This document shows, piece after piece, positions 1-10,760 of a DNA stretch of 64,000 bases (positions are counted from its first letter, which is position 1; each line of letters starts with the position of its first letter). Under the pieces are notes generated by a model. That model searched no databases, was not told the DNA's origin, and saw only the letters and a list, made by a program, of their open reading frames with translations. The translations under genes were made by a program, and so were the position numbers. This stretch comes from Phoebastria nigripes (Eukaryota > Chordata > Aves > Procellariiformes > Diomedeidae): contig JAYKAV010002920.1 of NCBI GenBank assembly GCA_035582835.1, positions 198,959 to 262,958 of the forward strand. Reading direction: 5' to 3'.

Positions 1-195
1 CTATGCTCCCCCCGCCAGCTTCCCATGCACCTGGCAGGGCATGGGAGGCCGAAAAGTGCCCGGTGCAAGCACCACCCAGCAACACCCAAAACATCAATGG
101 GCCATCAATGCTCCTATTATACCAAACCCAAAACACAGCACACACCCCCAGCTACTGGGAAGAAAGTTAACTCTGTCCCAGCCAAAACCAGGACA
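1..195 (-). mobile_element. Start of an ERV-L-type LTR (second subfamily), truncated by the window edge
   Basis: The minus strand starts at 195 with TGTCC and follows the same subfamily as the solo LTR at 21449-22012, including the shared stretch reading GGGAAGCTGGCGGGGGGA. It differs clearly from the LTR at 3153-3676. It abuts reverse-transcriptase sequence of the older provirus directly, so it probably inserted into that pol gene in the same orientation. The first target-site copy would be CAGCC (200-196 on the minus strand). The second copy would lie beyond position 1. Confidence 0.75.
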
Positions 196-804
196 GGCTG
201 TGTTTCCACCCCTGGGGCAGTCGATTCCAGGTGTACTGGATGCCCCTCCACGTGAAAGCAAACTGTGGCCTGCACTCTGCCACCAAAGGGATGAGAAAAA
301 TGCATTAGCAATATCAATGGTGGCATACCACTTGGCTGCCTTTGACTCCAGTTCGTATTGAAGTTCTAGCATGTCCAGCACGGCAGCACTCAATGGTGGC
401 GTGACTTTGTTCAGGCCACAATAGTCTACTGTTAGTCTCCACTCTCCATTAGACTTTCGCACTGGCCATATGGGACTATTAAAGGGTGAGCGAGTCTTGC
501 CGATCACTACTTGGCTCTCCAGTTGATGAATCAGCTTATGGATGGGAATCAGGGAATCTCGGTTAGTGCCATATTGCCAACGGTGCACTGTTGTGGTAGC
601 GATCGGCACCTCTTGTTCCTCGACCCTCAGCAGCCCCACAACAGAATTATCCTTTGAGAGACTGGGCAAGGGGGACAGCTGTTTAATTTCCTCCATCTCC
701 AAGGCAGCTGTACCAAAAGCCCCCCGGTACCCTTTTGGGTCCTTGAAATACCTTCTCCTGAGGTAGTCTATGCCAAGGATGCACAGAGCCTCTGGGCCAG
801 TCAC
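196..804 (-). pseudogene. pol: Retroviral pol remnant (end of protease and start of reverse transcriptase)
   Basis: The frame opening at 804 starts in the C-terminal protease segment (motif CILGIDYL) and runs into the N-terminal part of an ERV-L-type reverse transcriptase. The fingers region includes RSPFNSPIWPVRKSNGEWRL, and the first catalytic aspartate is in TIDIANAFFS near 314. A frameshift follows near 290, and the sequence stops at the LTR boundary at 195 before the second catalytic (YxDD) motif. RNase H and integrase are therefore absent from the window. The open frame continues into the LTR to about 94, but that tail is LTR sequence and not pol. It is not functional. Confidence 0.8.
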
Positions 805-1040
805 AATGGGGTGCTTTTGCCACTCATTCCAGGTTAGGCCGCCAATACAGTTAGCTCTTGGGATCCCCCTGTCACTCCAGAAATATAAATGGGTTCTGCC
901 TCTTCATAGCTTGATGGCATCAGGGTACACTGTGCACTGGTGTCTACTAGAGCCTTAAACTCCTGTGGGTCTGATGTGCCAGGCCACAGAATCCACACAC
1001 TCCAGTAAACCCAGTTGTCCCTTTCCTCCCCCTAGCTGGA
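805..1040 (-). pseudogene. pro: Retroviral aspartic protease remnant
   Basis: Minus-strand translation shows the active-site segment ALVDTSAQCTLM at about 950-918, the one-subunit retropepsin signature (Asp-Thr-Ser/Gly-Ala). A small deletion near 840 shifts the frame before the conserved C-terminal segment, which continues in the pol frame from 804. The order gag, protease, reverse transcriptase on one strand agrees with the rest of the provirus. It is short and broken, and is identified by its motif and its position. Confidence 0.65.
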
Positions 1041-1049
1041 GGCAGGGCC

Positions 1050-2663
1050 CCTCTAGTCCTGGTCATCGTATTCGCTACCCACTTCTTCTAAGTATGAATC
1101 AGGAGTCCCTTTATTAAGATCGGAAGTAGGATCTGCTCTTCTACTCTGTCTGGGGAACTGCCCACTGGAGACAATTGGAGCAGCAATTTTCCTGGAAGAA
1201 CCCCCTTTTGTGATTGTTTTTCCTTCGAACTCACGTACCCATGCCTCTAGGTAGGTTTTCCATCCCACTTCTTCATGTCTTCTCTGTGGTCACGCAGGTA
1301 AAACCACAGGGTGGCCGGTGGTGTGTACCCACTATATCTTCTCTCTTGAGCAGAGGGACACTTACTCCTAGCGGCTGAGATACTGGCCCGTGCAGGTGGG
1401 GAGTAGGACATATCCTCTTTGAGTTGCTGGAACTCCTGGGACAGTTTCTCCACAGGCCCATAGGGAGGAGGAGAGACTTTCTTCATATTGCTGCAGTTGG
1501 CCAGCCAATTCATCCACCATTTATCCTTCTCCGTCTTTCCAGATCATTATTGCCAATGAGTTGGCATATGATGATGGTGCACTCCATACAAACTTCCCCC
1601 ACATGGGTCAGGTGCACTTGACTTCATCTGGATCTTTGGATAACTGCTCGTTGTCCAGGTCATCATAAATTACCTCCAGCACGGCTAATTCCCTCAGGTA
1701 CTGGATGCCTCTCTCCATGGTGGTCCACTTGCCTGGGTGACATAGAACATCTTCCTTGAAGGGATACCTTTCCTTCACGCCTGACAGGAGTCGCCTCCAG
1801 AAGCTGAGGACTTGTGCCCCTTGCCCAATCGCTTTGTCAATGCCCCCTTCCNTANAAAGGGATCCCAGCTGCTTGGCTTCCCTACCCTCTAATTCCAGGC
1901 CACTGGCCCCGTTATCCCAGCATCAGAGCAGCCAGGTGACAATGTGCTCGCCTGGTCAGCGACTGAAATCTTTTCACATATCTCGCAGCTCATTCAGGGA
2001 TAGGGATCAGGTGGTTACCGCCTCGTTTATGAATTCTGCCTATTCCTCCTCCTCTTCTCATGATGGCTCTGCTTTGGAGTAGCCTGCCTCGTCCACTTCT
2101 TCCTCCTTCCCCTTCTTAGTAGAAGTTTCTTCTCTTATGAAACGAGCTGACTTTCGCATCCAATATTTCTTCTTGTGTATAGGGGCGACTGATACCAGCA
2201 TGGGTTGGTTCTCTGGTTCAGCTGCAGTGCCTGTCGCAAGGATTAGAGTAGCCACAGTGCCTGTTGCTGTGGTTGGAGTAGGTACAATGCCTGTCGTTTT
2301 GTCGTCAGACCCAGAGACCTTCTCTTCCCCTTGTGGGTGCTGAACAGTGTTGAATAGGGCTCGGTAGGCATGGGCCAGGCCCCAGCACATTGCAGTGATT
2401 TGTGTCTCTCTGGAATTGCCAGCGCGACAGCATACTTTTTCCAAATATTTTACTAGTTTTTCAGGATTCTGCACTTGTTCAGGGGTGAAGTTCCAAAACA
2501 TTGGAGGTGCCCACTGTCCTAGGTACTTGCCCATACTATCCCACACACCCTGCCACTCATAACTATCCAGCCTTGGGGCAGATCTCTGGGTGGTATTCTT
2601 AAATAGACCTGAAACACATTCAGGAGACAAAGCAGTAGGAACACGCTGGTTTGAACATCCCAA
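1050..2663 (-). pseudogene. gag: Retroviral gag remnant
   Basis: Three minus-strand frames together fill the place of gag between the primer binding site and the protease: 2663-2058, 1513-1247 and 1268-1053. The first contains a capsid-like part (WDSMGKYLGQWAPPMFWN) followed by a low-complexity Thr/Ala/Val stretch and a Lys/Glu-rich stretch. The others hold a C-terminal segment with LRDHREDMKKWDGKPT and a basic RRADPTS-like part. No CCHC zinc knuckle is evident. Frames are separated by stops and shifts, and two Ns lie at 1852-1855. The call rests on position and on my recognition of avian ERV-L gag; exact domain borders are not resolved. Confidence 0.6.
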
Positions 2664-3126
2664 GGGTATTCAAAATTCTCAAGAGCTATTGTAACTAGCC
2701 TGAAGGAGAAGGGGAAGATGAAGGAGCGGGGGAAATTGTCCCACCTTGTCTCCCCCATAAATTGGCTCTCCGAGGAGTGTAATTATTAATATTTTCTGAG
2801 AGATGGTTCCCAAAGTACGGAGATGACAGCAATGCTGAGTATAAATACTGNATTAGTCTCACAACCAGTAATTTTATCATATCATAAGCCAGTGTTACAC
2901 AGTACAGCAAAATTATAACCTTAATCCAGCCCCCAGAGATGATAAACAGCACAACAGGGAACATATACAGCAAGTAAGGTGTTACATAATACAACTCTGA
3001 GAACAAGCACAACAACTCTGAGAGCAAATAAATCAACATTGTGACCAGCAACTATTAACCTAGTAATGACATAACAATTTGTTTTAAGACGCTTTGGTCA
3101 GATCTGTTGTTATCTCAACCCTTCGT

Positions 3127-3144
3127 GCCCCACGTTGGGTGCCA
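3127..3144 (-). promoter_or_regulatory. Retroviral primer binding site, tRNA-Lys type
   Basis: The minus strand reads TGGCACCCAACGTGGGGC, matching 17 of 18 positions of the well-known site complementary to the 3' end of tRNA-Lys(1,2). It lies 8 nt downstream of the LTR end at 3153, a longer spacer than is usual for retroviruses. This fixes the orientation of the provirus and identifies the LTR at 3153-3676 as its 5' LTR. Confidence 0.75.
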
Positions 3145-3152
3145 AAAAGGAC

Positions 3153-3676
3153 TGTCATGGTTTAACCNGGCAAGCAGCTAAACACCACTTAGCTGTTCAC
3201 TCACTCCCCCTGCTAAGTGTGATGGGGGAGAGAATTGGAAAAAGGTAAAACTCGTGGGTTGAGATAAAGGTAATTTAGTAGGACAGAAAAGGAAGGGAAA
3301 ATAATAATAACAATGATAAAAGAATATACAAAACAAGTGATGCACAATGCAATTGCTCACCACTCGCTGACCGATGCCCAGACAGTCCTCTGAGCAGCGG
3401 CCAGGCCCCCCATCGTCATATGGTATGGACTATCCCTTTGGCCAGTTTGGGTCACCTGTCCTAGCTGTGTCCCCTCTCAGCTTCTTGTGCACCTCCAGCC
3501 TCCTTGCTGGCAGGGCAGTATGAGAAGCTGAAAAGTCCTTGACTTAGTGTAAGCACTGCTCAGCAACAACTAAAACATCAGTGTGTTATCAACTTTATTC
3601 TCATCCTAAATCCAAAACACAGTACTATACCGGCTACTAGGAAGAAAATTAACTCTATCCCAGCTGAAACCAGACA
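3153..3676 (-). mobile_element. 5' LTR of the ERV-L-like provirus
   Basis: The 524-bp LTR is bounded on the minus strand by TGTCTGG at the start and CATGACA at the end. It belongs to the same subfamily as the LTRs at 9199-9782 and 59087-59665; shared blocks include CAGCTGGGATAGAGTTAATT and TTATCTCAACCCACG. One N lies at 3168. A microsatellite-like AATAATAATAACAATG stretch sits near 3300-3316. The primer binding site follows at once. Confidence 0.85.
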
Positions 3677-4052
3677 CATCTGTATAACTGAGAATACATG
3701 CAGTAGTAAACTGTATTATTTCAAACATCCTAAGAGCTAAAAGACTCATGCCTAGCTAAATTACATTACTGTAGTGAATACAAAATATAATGAAGGCATG
3801 ATTAACTGCCTTAACATTCAACTACCTTAACATTATTACAGTACGTACCAAATATGTCTGATGCAGCGAGATTTTTTTCCCTGGCACAACTTTCCAGCTG
3901 CTGGCAGTCAATGGTTTAGCATCTCCTTGAACCAAAAGTCACATCTCGATTACAAAGTTTACTTTTCATCTATGGATTTATCCTCCACAAAGTCATTGAA
4001 CTATTTTTGACTACTTCTGACTTAGGCTTCCGCTGCCACAAAAGTTTCATGA
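3677..4052. other. Unassigned flank of the provirus
   Basis: AT-rich single-copy-looking sequence between the provirus and the CR1 fragment. I see no gene or repeat in it. Confidence 0.5.
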
Positions 4053-4541
4053 TCATAGAATCATAGAATGGTTTGGGTTGGAAGGGACCTTAAAGATCAT
4101 CTAGTTCCAACCCCCCTGCCATGGGCAGGGACACCTTCCACTAGACCAGGTTGCTCAAAGCCCATCCAACCTGGCCTTGAACACTTCCAGGCAGGGGGCA
4201 TCCACAACTTCTCAGGGCAACCTGTTCCAGTGCCTCACCACCCTCATAGCGAAGAATTTCTTCCTTATATCTAATCTAAATCTGCCCTCTTTCAGTTTAA
4301 AGCCATTACCCCTTGTTCTGTTACTACATACCCTTGTAAAAAGTCCCCCTCCAGCTTTCTTGTAGGCCCGCCTCAGGTACTGGAAGGCCGCAGTAAGGTT
4401 TCTCTGGAGCCTTCTCTTCTTCAGGCTGAACAACCCCAACTCTCTCAGCCTGTCTTCATAGGAGAGATCATCTCCCTCTGATCATCTTCATGGCCCTCCT
4501 CTGGACTCGCTCCAACAGGTCCATGTCCTTCTTATGTTGGG
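4053..4541 (-). mobile_element. CR1 LINE, 3' fragment
   Basis: The CR1 3' terminus (two TCATAGAA units at 4053-4068) is followed on the plus strand by the reverse complement of the 3' UTR and the ORF2 C-terminus. The minus-strand frame 4439-4212 encodes the typical end of CR1 ORF2 ([20 protein letters not shown], then VVRHWNRLP). The element is 5'-truncated at about 4541. Confidence 0.9.
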
Positions 4542-5130
4542 ATGTGTGAAAAAGAGCCAGGAGAAGCCTCGCTGGGGGCCTCCCCCCAGCTCAGGAGCTG
4601 CTTTTGGGCTCAATCCTGGCCCACGGTCCTTGTCTGAGCTGCATTGTAGGCATGCCTGTGCCCGGACTTGTGCTATCCTCACCTGCTGACTTGCCTTCCC
4701 AGCTTGGCTTCAGACCAAGTCCATCACCACAGACTTGTCTGGCAATCGGGGCCATTGGCTGCCCTGGTTACGCCCCACACCTGCTCTGCTCCTCTTGTTT
4801 GGGTACCATGGGATGGAGCTCTTTTCCAAGGGTCTCTGCCCTTCGCTCCAGGCTCACCTTCCCTTGCAGAACAGCCCTGTGACCACTGCTCCCTGACAGG
4901 CATGAAAATGTTGAAAGGGAAAAGATAACTGATTCGTGGGGAACACCACAAGTGCAAGATCAAATGTTGGAGCTGCAGGCCTCTTTCGCTACTCAGAAGA
5001 TACGCGCCTCAAGGAATTATTTTAGTACACTGCCCTGGATATTACTTCTCCTTCACGCAAGATACCTCATAGTCAATACTGTTGAAAGCTTCTAAGAGAC
5101 CTGACAGATTAGCATGGATATCTGTCCACT
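4542..5130. repeat. Unidentified GC-rich segment, possibly an interspersed repeat
   Basis: This segment starts exactly where the CR1 homology ends and is much more GC-rich than its surroundings up to about 4910, then becomes mixed. It has no coding frame with family features. Its composition and abrupt border suggest a further interspersed element, but I cannot name the family from sequence alone. Confidence 0.3.
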
Positions 5131-6590
5131 GCTCATTGTTAGGAAAATTTATCCTAATTTTAATGACAAAAAGATGGAATCAATTCCATGAGTGAAATTG
5201 ATGATGGGGTAAAATATAAACAAATATTACTTGAACATGAAAACGGCATTTAGCCAGCTACTCTATAAATCTACTGAAGAACAAAGGATGTTATAAGGGT
5301 TGTCAGATGGCTAGAACATAGGTTTCCATAGTATTTTTTAGACAGTTCCCAGTCTTGTCACTTTTTAATCTTTTGGCAGGGGAACCTTACTAATAGAAGA
5401 GCTTTTGAAGGAGTTTTATACAAAGTTAAAGGAAAACCTCTTGCCGGAGTAGCTAAATCATCATAAATTGAAGACCATTCCTCCTGATATGGAACCTTTC
5501 CTAAGTGAATAGTTCCATCATAGTATAAAAATCCAGTGTAAGACCAGGAGAATTGTCTTTCTTTTCTGGTAACCCATCTATAATCCAGGTGAAATATAGC
5601 AGATGCAAAACAAGACCTAAATATTCTAAGCCCCTCAAGAATCAGACTGGATATATACAGTTTATCATATATTCTAAGCAAGGAAGTTGAAATACATCAC
5701 CTCAGTGCCTAAAGCTCCATACTCACAGTACACCATGAAAAGGTAAGGAGGGGGGTGGTTCTGTCTTTTTTGACAGCAAGTTTCCATTATTATTCTTAGC
5801 AGCACAGAAGCAGAAAAAGAGCATTGTTGTGGGGAAAAAAAACCCAGAGGAAAAAATCACATGAAAATATTCCCATTCACATTAGCTTGGATGTCTAGAC
5901 AGAAAATGTGATAAGTTATCAGCAGCACTTTAACTCAATACATGGCCTTTAAAGATTCATATGCAAGCAATGAACTTGTTTTATATTTGTCCCTGGCACC
6001 ACTTGCTATCATTCTAAGCCAATAGCTGTAGATAGATGTCAGTTTTGCAAATATCTTTAGCATTTTTTTTTTATTTTTATTGCTTGTCTGCTTTTTACCC
6101 TGCTTCTCCCTTTAGGAATTCTTTATGCTTGTGGAAACTGAAAACTTTCTCCATGAATTCTTGCCTTAATTCTGAACCAGGTATAATTTAAGAAGCTACA
6201 GGCTATACTTTTCAGGTTAGACTTAGTGGAGAATATACAGCTCCTGGATATCTGAAATAACAGGAAGCTTGCCTAAATTTGGTTTTGGAGATTTTCTGTT
6301 GGAAAACTAGCCATTGACAGAATTTATGTATTGTAACTTTCCTGGGTCCAGAAGAGATAAACTATGAAAAAATTACTCAGAAGGAATTTTATGTGTAAAT
6401 GAGATAGAGTATGCTGACCTGGAAATAGCTGTTGTAGTGATATGGGGTCAATAAGGCAATACAGGCTCTTTCCATCACATGAATACACACAATGCATATG
6501 ACTATGCGAAAAAATGTGGAAGTAGGTCCTTTATAATAAATCTAAAACTTTACANAGAAGTACATAGTATATAGTAGGGTTAAAGGAGAC
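5131..6590. other. No recognisable feature
   Basis: AT-rich sequence with a T-run near 6064-6072. A 107-codon minus-strand open frame at 5681-5358 has no family features that I recognise and is probably chance. Confidence 0.45.
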
Positions 6591-6818
6591 AAATTACTTG
6601 CTGCAAATGTCCCTTAAATTTGTATGAAACTAATATTTTCTTCTCTGTTGAGAGAATAAACGTAAAACCTTCAAACAGAAGCACATACTGGTAGACTGTC
6701 AGAAAAAGCAAATCACAGCATATATAAACCTTTGCTCACACAATGAAAGCAAACTGGAAAAGGAAGTTTTTAAATAAAATAAATTAAAGCTCCTGTTCAT
6801 ATTGATGCCTATGCCTGA
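6591..6818. repeat. 225-bp direct repeat, copy 1
   Basis: The block opening with AAATTACTTGCTGCAAATGT recurs at 7878-8097 in the same orientation, roughly 93% identical by eye. The two copies differ by about 15 substitutions and a 10-bp indel near 6770. Flanks on either side do not match, so this is not a simple 1.3-kb tandem duplication. The family is unidentified. Confidence 0.85.
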
Positions 6819-7877
6819 AGTGCGGGACAGGACATCAAAGCTTCTGCTTCTGACTTTCCTTCACCTCAATACAGGATACTTAAACCCATACACAGGGACT
6901 TACATACATGTCTTCATTTTCAAGGAAGCTGAAAAGTGACTATCCATTTAAAGACTTACTCAAATTTCAGCACCCAAACAGGTTCGATGTTTCACCTTAC
7001 TTAATTTACTCACAGAGTAAAATGTTGTTAAAAACATACTTACATGAGTTAGTAAAAAATCAAAGTTTTATTTTAAGTGAAGAATATAAAGTTTTACTAT
7101 TACAGATGGTCTCTGCATATTTTCTAAGGCTTTATAGTAAACTATCTTAATAGTGTTTTAAATGTCTTAAGCAAAGTGGTAGTCCAAATGCCTTAGTAAA
7201 AGGCTAACTGCTTTTGGATTCACTGCTGTTATCTGGCTAGGCCCCAAAGTAGTTTATGTAATACCAAAGGAGACAGGCAATAACTTCATAATTAGGAATC
7301 AAACTTCTTAGTCAGAGCTTCATGTTTTAATGGAAAATGTGGTTTTCAATTCACAAGAACTGGAATCTGGATTGATTCTGACATCTAACTAACAATGACC
7401 AATTCTCATGTAAGTAAGTAGTTCACTCCCACCTTCCTTCCCCACCTCACCCTCTCCTCTATTGCCTGAATTAGTCATGCAGTCAGACTGATGTCTTACC
7501 ACCACAAGTAAGCAAAGTTTTTTAGCTGTAAAAAAGAACAATTGAAACGATGGGGGCTGATTATGTTTCCTTTTTTTTTTCCCTTACAGTTTACCTGGGC
7601 ATATAAATATTTTAAGAACACAGATATATGCTGGGATTATTTTCAAGATCATAGAATGCAAAAAAAATCATGCAAGAAAATAAATAATAATAAGGATGAC
7701 TCACATTGATTTGGAAAGGTCTAGGAAGTCATCAAACCTCACTATTCCCCACTGATAAATATTTTGTAGTATACTTCACACTCGTCTGTCATAGTAAAGT
7801 CAAAATATTATATCTATGNGCCACAATCATTTCTTAGTTAAAACTTATTTAATCTGGAATTAGTCAGAATTTGAGAA
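6819..7877. other. Spacer between the two direct repeats, no recognisable feature
   Basis: AT-rich. An 80-codon plus-strand frame at 6908-7150 has no family features. One N lies at 7819. Confidence 0.4.
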
Positions 7878-8097
7878 AAATTACTTGCTGCAAATGTCCC
7901 TTAAATTTATATGAAACTAATATTTTCTTCTCTGTTGAGAGAATAAACAAAAATCCTTCAAACAGACACACATACTGGTAGACTGTCAGAAAAAGCAAAT
8001 CACAGCATATATACATGTTTTTGCTCACATGATGAAAGCAAACTGGAAAAGGAAGTGCATAAATTAAAGCTCCTGTTCATATCAATCCCTATACCTG
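7878..8097. repeat. 225-bp direct repeat, copy 2
   Basis: This is the second copy of the block at 6591-6818. It shares long exact runs, such as CTGGTAGACTGTCAGAAAAA, and is 10 bp shorter near 8057. Confidence 0.85.
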
Positions 8098-9198
8098 GTA
8101 TATAGCTCCCACTGCACAATACACACATATGCAGCTGTATTCTCTGCCTCTTTAACACCACTTTTCCCACAAAAGTAGGTTAGCACCTCCCAATTGGTCT
8201 TCTGGGGATGACCAAAACAGGGTGATATTGTCTACAATGGGCCATATGCGAAGCCACATTGTTCCACTCTGTCCACAACTGGAAGTTGAGCATTTGGAAG
8301 ACATCCCACCATTAGGGCATAAACCCAGCTCAAATTTTGACGGTGAAAGTACTCACATGTGAGTCAGCTTCACAGAGCAGGGACACTCCCAAATCCTGCA
8401 CTTCTGCTTGTTCTGAAAATAGGCTAATGAAATCTCTTAACAACTACCCAGTTACATATTGCCTTTTCATAATCGCGTGCAGATGTTCACTAGCTAGTTA
8501 TGATTTGTATTATCATTGGGATTGGAAGTCCCAGGCAACATGAAGGGCCTCTCATGGTAGACAACACACTAAAATGCATTATGAGTCAAAACCCCTGCTC
8601 TGAAGAGCTAAATTAGATTTGAAATGTTCCAATTCCTGAACAGAGACATCACACAAAACAGGGTTGTGGATGAAGCTTCCACCCCAGAAGTCCACTTTGT
8701 CTCCAGCGGAGGGGAAAAAAAATGTGCTAAACCACTTACAGATGACCCTCTGAACTGCTCCAGTAAAGACTGTGGTATTTACGGCAGATGAAAACTAGTG
8801 ACACTTTACTTCAAATCATGACACTGCAATTTTGCCACTTCACCAGTTGATAAATAGCAAGCTCAGCTGTCCTCACATCAAGAGGGGGTGAAAGGAGAGG
8901 AAAGGCAACCTCATTAGCCATCTTGCTTTCTGCTCCTTTCCTCATGAATTGAGGCTCAAAGCAGAATAGAATGACAAGCAATGGGAAGGAAGGTGGTTTT
9001 CCTGCAGACTTACAGTGGTTAGAGGCAATATTTTGAACCCAGATTTTTAGAGTGACATCTCAGCTTTGTAGCAGAGAATCCTCCTACCGCATATGGTGCC
9101 CTCATAAATCAGTTGATGGCAATCTAAGTTCTGCTCTGGTTAGAATTATAAATAATATGGGGAAGTGATGTGCATTATTTCAAAATACTGAGTATACT
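8098..9198. other. No recognisable feature
   Basis: Mixed composition with short open frames only. I see no repeat family or gene in it. Confidence 0.4.
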
Positions 9199-9782
9199 CG
9201 TATTGATTTTGGCTGGATAGAGTTAATTTTCTTCGTAGTAGCTTGTACTGGGCCTATGTTTTGGATTTGTGATTAAAACAGTGTCGATAACACAGGGGTG
9301 TTTTAGTTATTGCTGAGCAGTGCTTGCACAGCATCTGCTTCTCATGCTGCCCCACCAGCGAGTAGGCTGGGGGTGCACAAGAATTTGGGAGGGGACACAG
9401 CCAGGACAGCTGACCCCAACTGACCAAAGGGGTATTCCATACCATATGACATCATGCTCAGCAATAAAAGCTGGGGGAAGAAGGAGGAAGGGGGAACATT
9501 TGGAGTTAGAGCGTTTGTCTTCCCAAGTAACCGGTACACATGATGGAGCCCTGCTTTCCTGGAGATGGCTGAACACCTGCCTGCTGACGGGAAGTAGTGA
9601 ATGAATTCCTTGTTTTGCTTTGCTTGCGTGCAAAGCTTTTGCTTTACCTATTAAACTGTCTTTACCTCAACCCACGCGTTTTCTCAATTTTACCCTTCTG
9701 ATTCTCTCCCCCATCCCACTGCGGAGGGAGTGAGCAAGCGGCTGTGTGGGGGCTGAGCTGCCTACCAGTGTAAACCACAAAA
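9199..9782 (+). mobile_element. Solo LTR, ERV-L type
   Basis: Plus-strand LTR of about 584 bp, same subfamily as 3153-3676. It starts near GTATTGATTTTGGCTGG, carries an AATAAA signal at about 9463, then TATTAAACTGTCTTTACCTC, and ends at GTGTAAACCACAA. Flanks give an imperfect 5-bp duplication (ATACT/ATACG), so the borders are good to a few bases. The terminal TG and CA are mutated, which suggests it is older than the copies at 21449 and 59087. Open frames inside it are chance. Confidence 0.85.
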
Positions 9783-9984
9783 TACGGTAACTACACTCTT
9801 CAGCTCAATGTTATATTGCCTTTTCCTCAGAAAACTATACAAAAAACAGACAAACTGAACAAGGGCAGTAGGAGAAAACCTGATGGGGTAAAGAAAGCAC
9901 TGTGTCTCAGGAAGGAATATCTCTGTGGTTACAACAGTTTAAAAGAATGTTTTTCCAAATGTTGAAACATTTTTAATTATTTTT

Positions 9985-10760
9985 TTCTTCAACAAGGTGA
10001 AGCGCAAATTCCTACATGTGGGGAGGAACAACCCCAGGCACCAATATATGCTGGGGCCACCAAGGTGGAAAGCAGCTTGGCAGAAAATGACCTGGGTGTC
10101 CTGGTGGACACCAAGTTGAACATGAGCCAGCAATGTGCCCTTGCTGCAAAGAAGGTCAATGTTATCCTGGGCTGCATTAGACAAAGTACTGCCAGCAGGT
10201 CGAGGGAGGTGATCCTTCCCCTCCACACAGCACTGGTGAGGCCACACCTGGAGTGCTGTGTCCAGTTCTGGATTCCTCAGTACAACAGAGACATGGACAT
10301 ACTGGAGAAAGTCCAACAAAGGGCCTCAAAGATGATGAAGGGACTGGAGCAGCTCTCTTATGAGGAGAGGCTGAGAGAGCTGNGACTGTTTATCCTGCAG
10401 AAAAGAAGGCTCAGGGGGATCTTATCCATGTGTATAAACACCTGAAGGGAGGATTTAAAAAGGACGGAGCCAGGCTCTTTCCAGTGGTACCCAGTGACAG
10501 GACACAACACAATGGGCACAAACTGAAACACAGGAGGTGCTGCCTGAACATCAGGAAACACTTTTTTTACTGTGAGGGTAACCAACCACTGGCACAGGTT
10601 TCCCAGGGAGGTTGTGAAGCCCACACCCTCAGAGATATTCAAAACCCAACTGGACACAGTCCTGGGCTACCTGCTCTAGATGGTCCTGCTTGAGCAGGGA
10701 GTTGGACCAGATGACCTCCAGAGGTCCCTTCCAACCTCAACCATTCTGTGCTTCTGTGAA
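9985..10760 (+). mobile_element. CR1 LINE, 5'-truncated
   Basis: Plus-strand CR1 starting inside the reverse transcriptase thumb region. The frame 10065-10445 encodes ENDLGVLVDTKLNMSQQCAL and later YEERLREL, typical of CR1 ORF2. One N lies at 10383 and frameshifts follow. The 3' end lacks the usual octamer array and ends in a divergent TTCCAACCTCAACCATTCTG, marking an older CR1 subfamily. Confidence 0.9.

Larger units (their letters stand above)
1..3676 (-). mobile_element. Decayed ERV-L-like endogenous retrovirus, interrupted at the window edge
   Basis: Read on the minus strand, this stretch has the order of a provirus: 5' LTR (3676-3153), tRNA primer binding site (3144-3127), gag remnant (about 2663-1050), retropepsin-like protease with an Asp-Thr-Ser-Ala active-site motif near 944-933, then reverse transcriptase up to 196. 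The pol sequence resembles avian ERV-L (class III) elements as I know them. All genes are broken by stops and frameshifts and no env is visible. At 195 the pol sequence ends abruptly in another LTR whose sequence is unlike the 5' LTR, so this is more likely a nested insertion than the provirus's own 3' LTR. The element cannot make virus. The left end lies outside the window, so target-site duplications cannot be tested. Confidence 0.8.
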
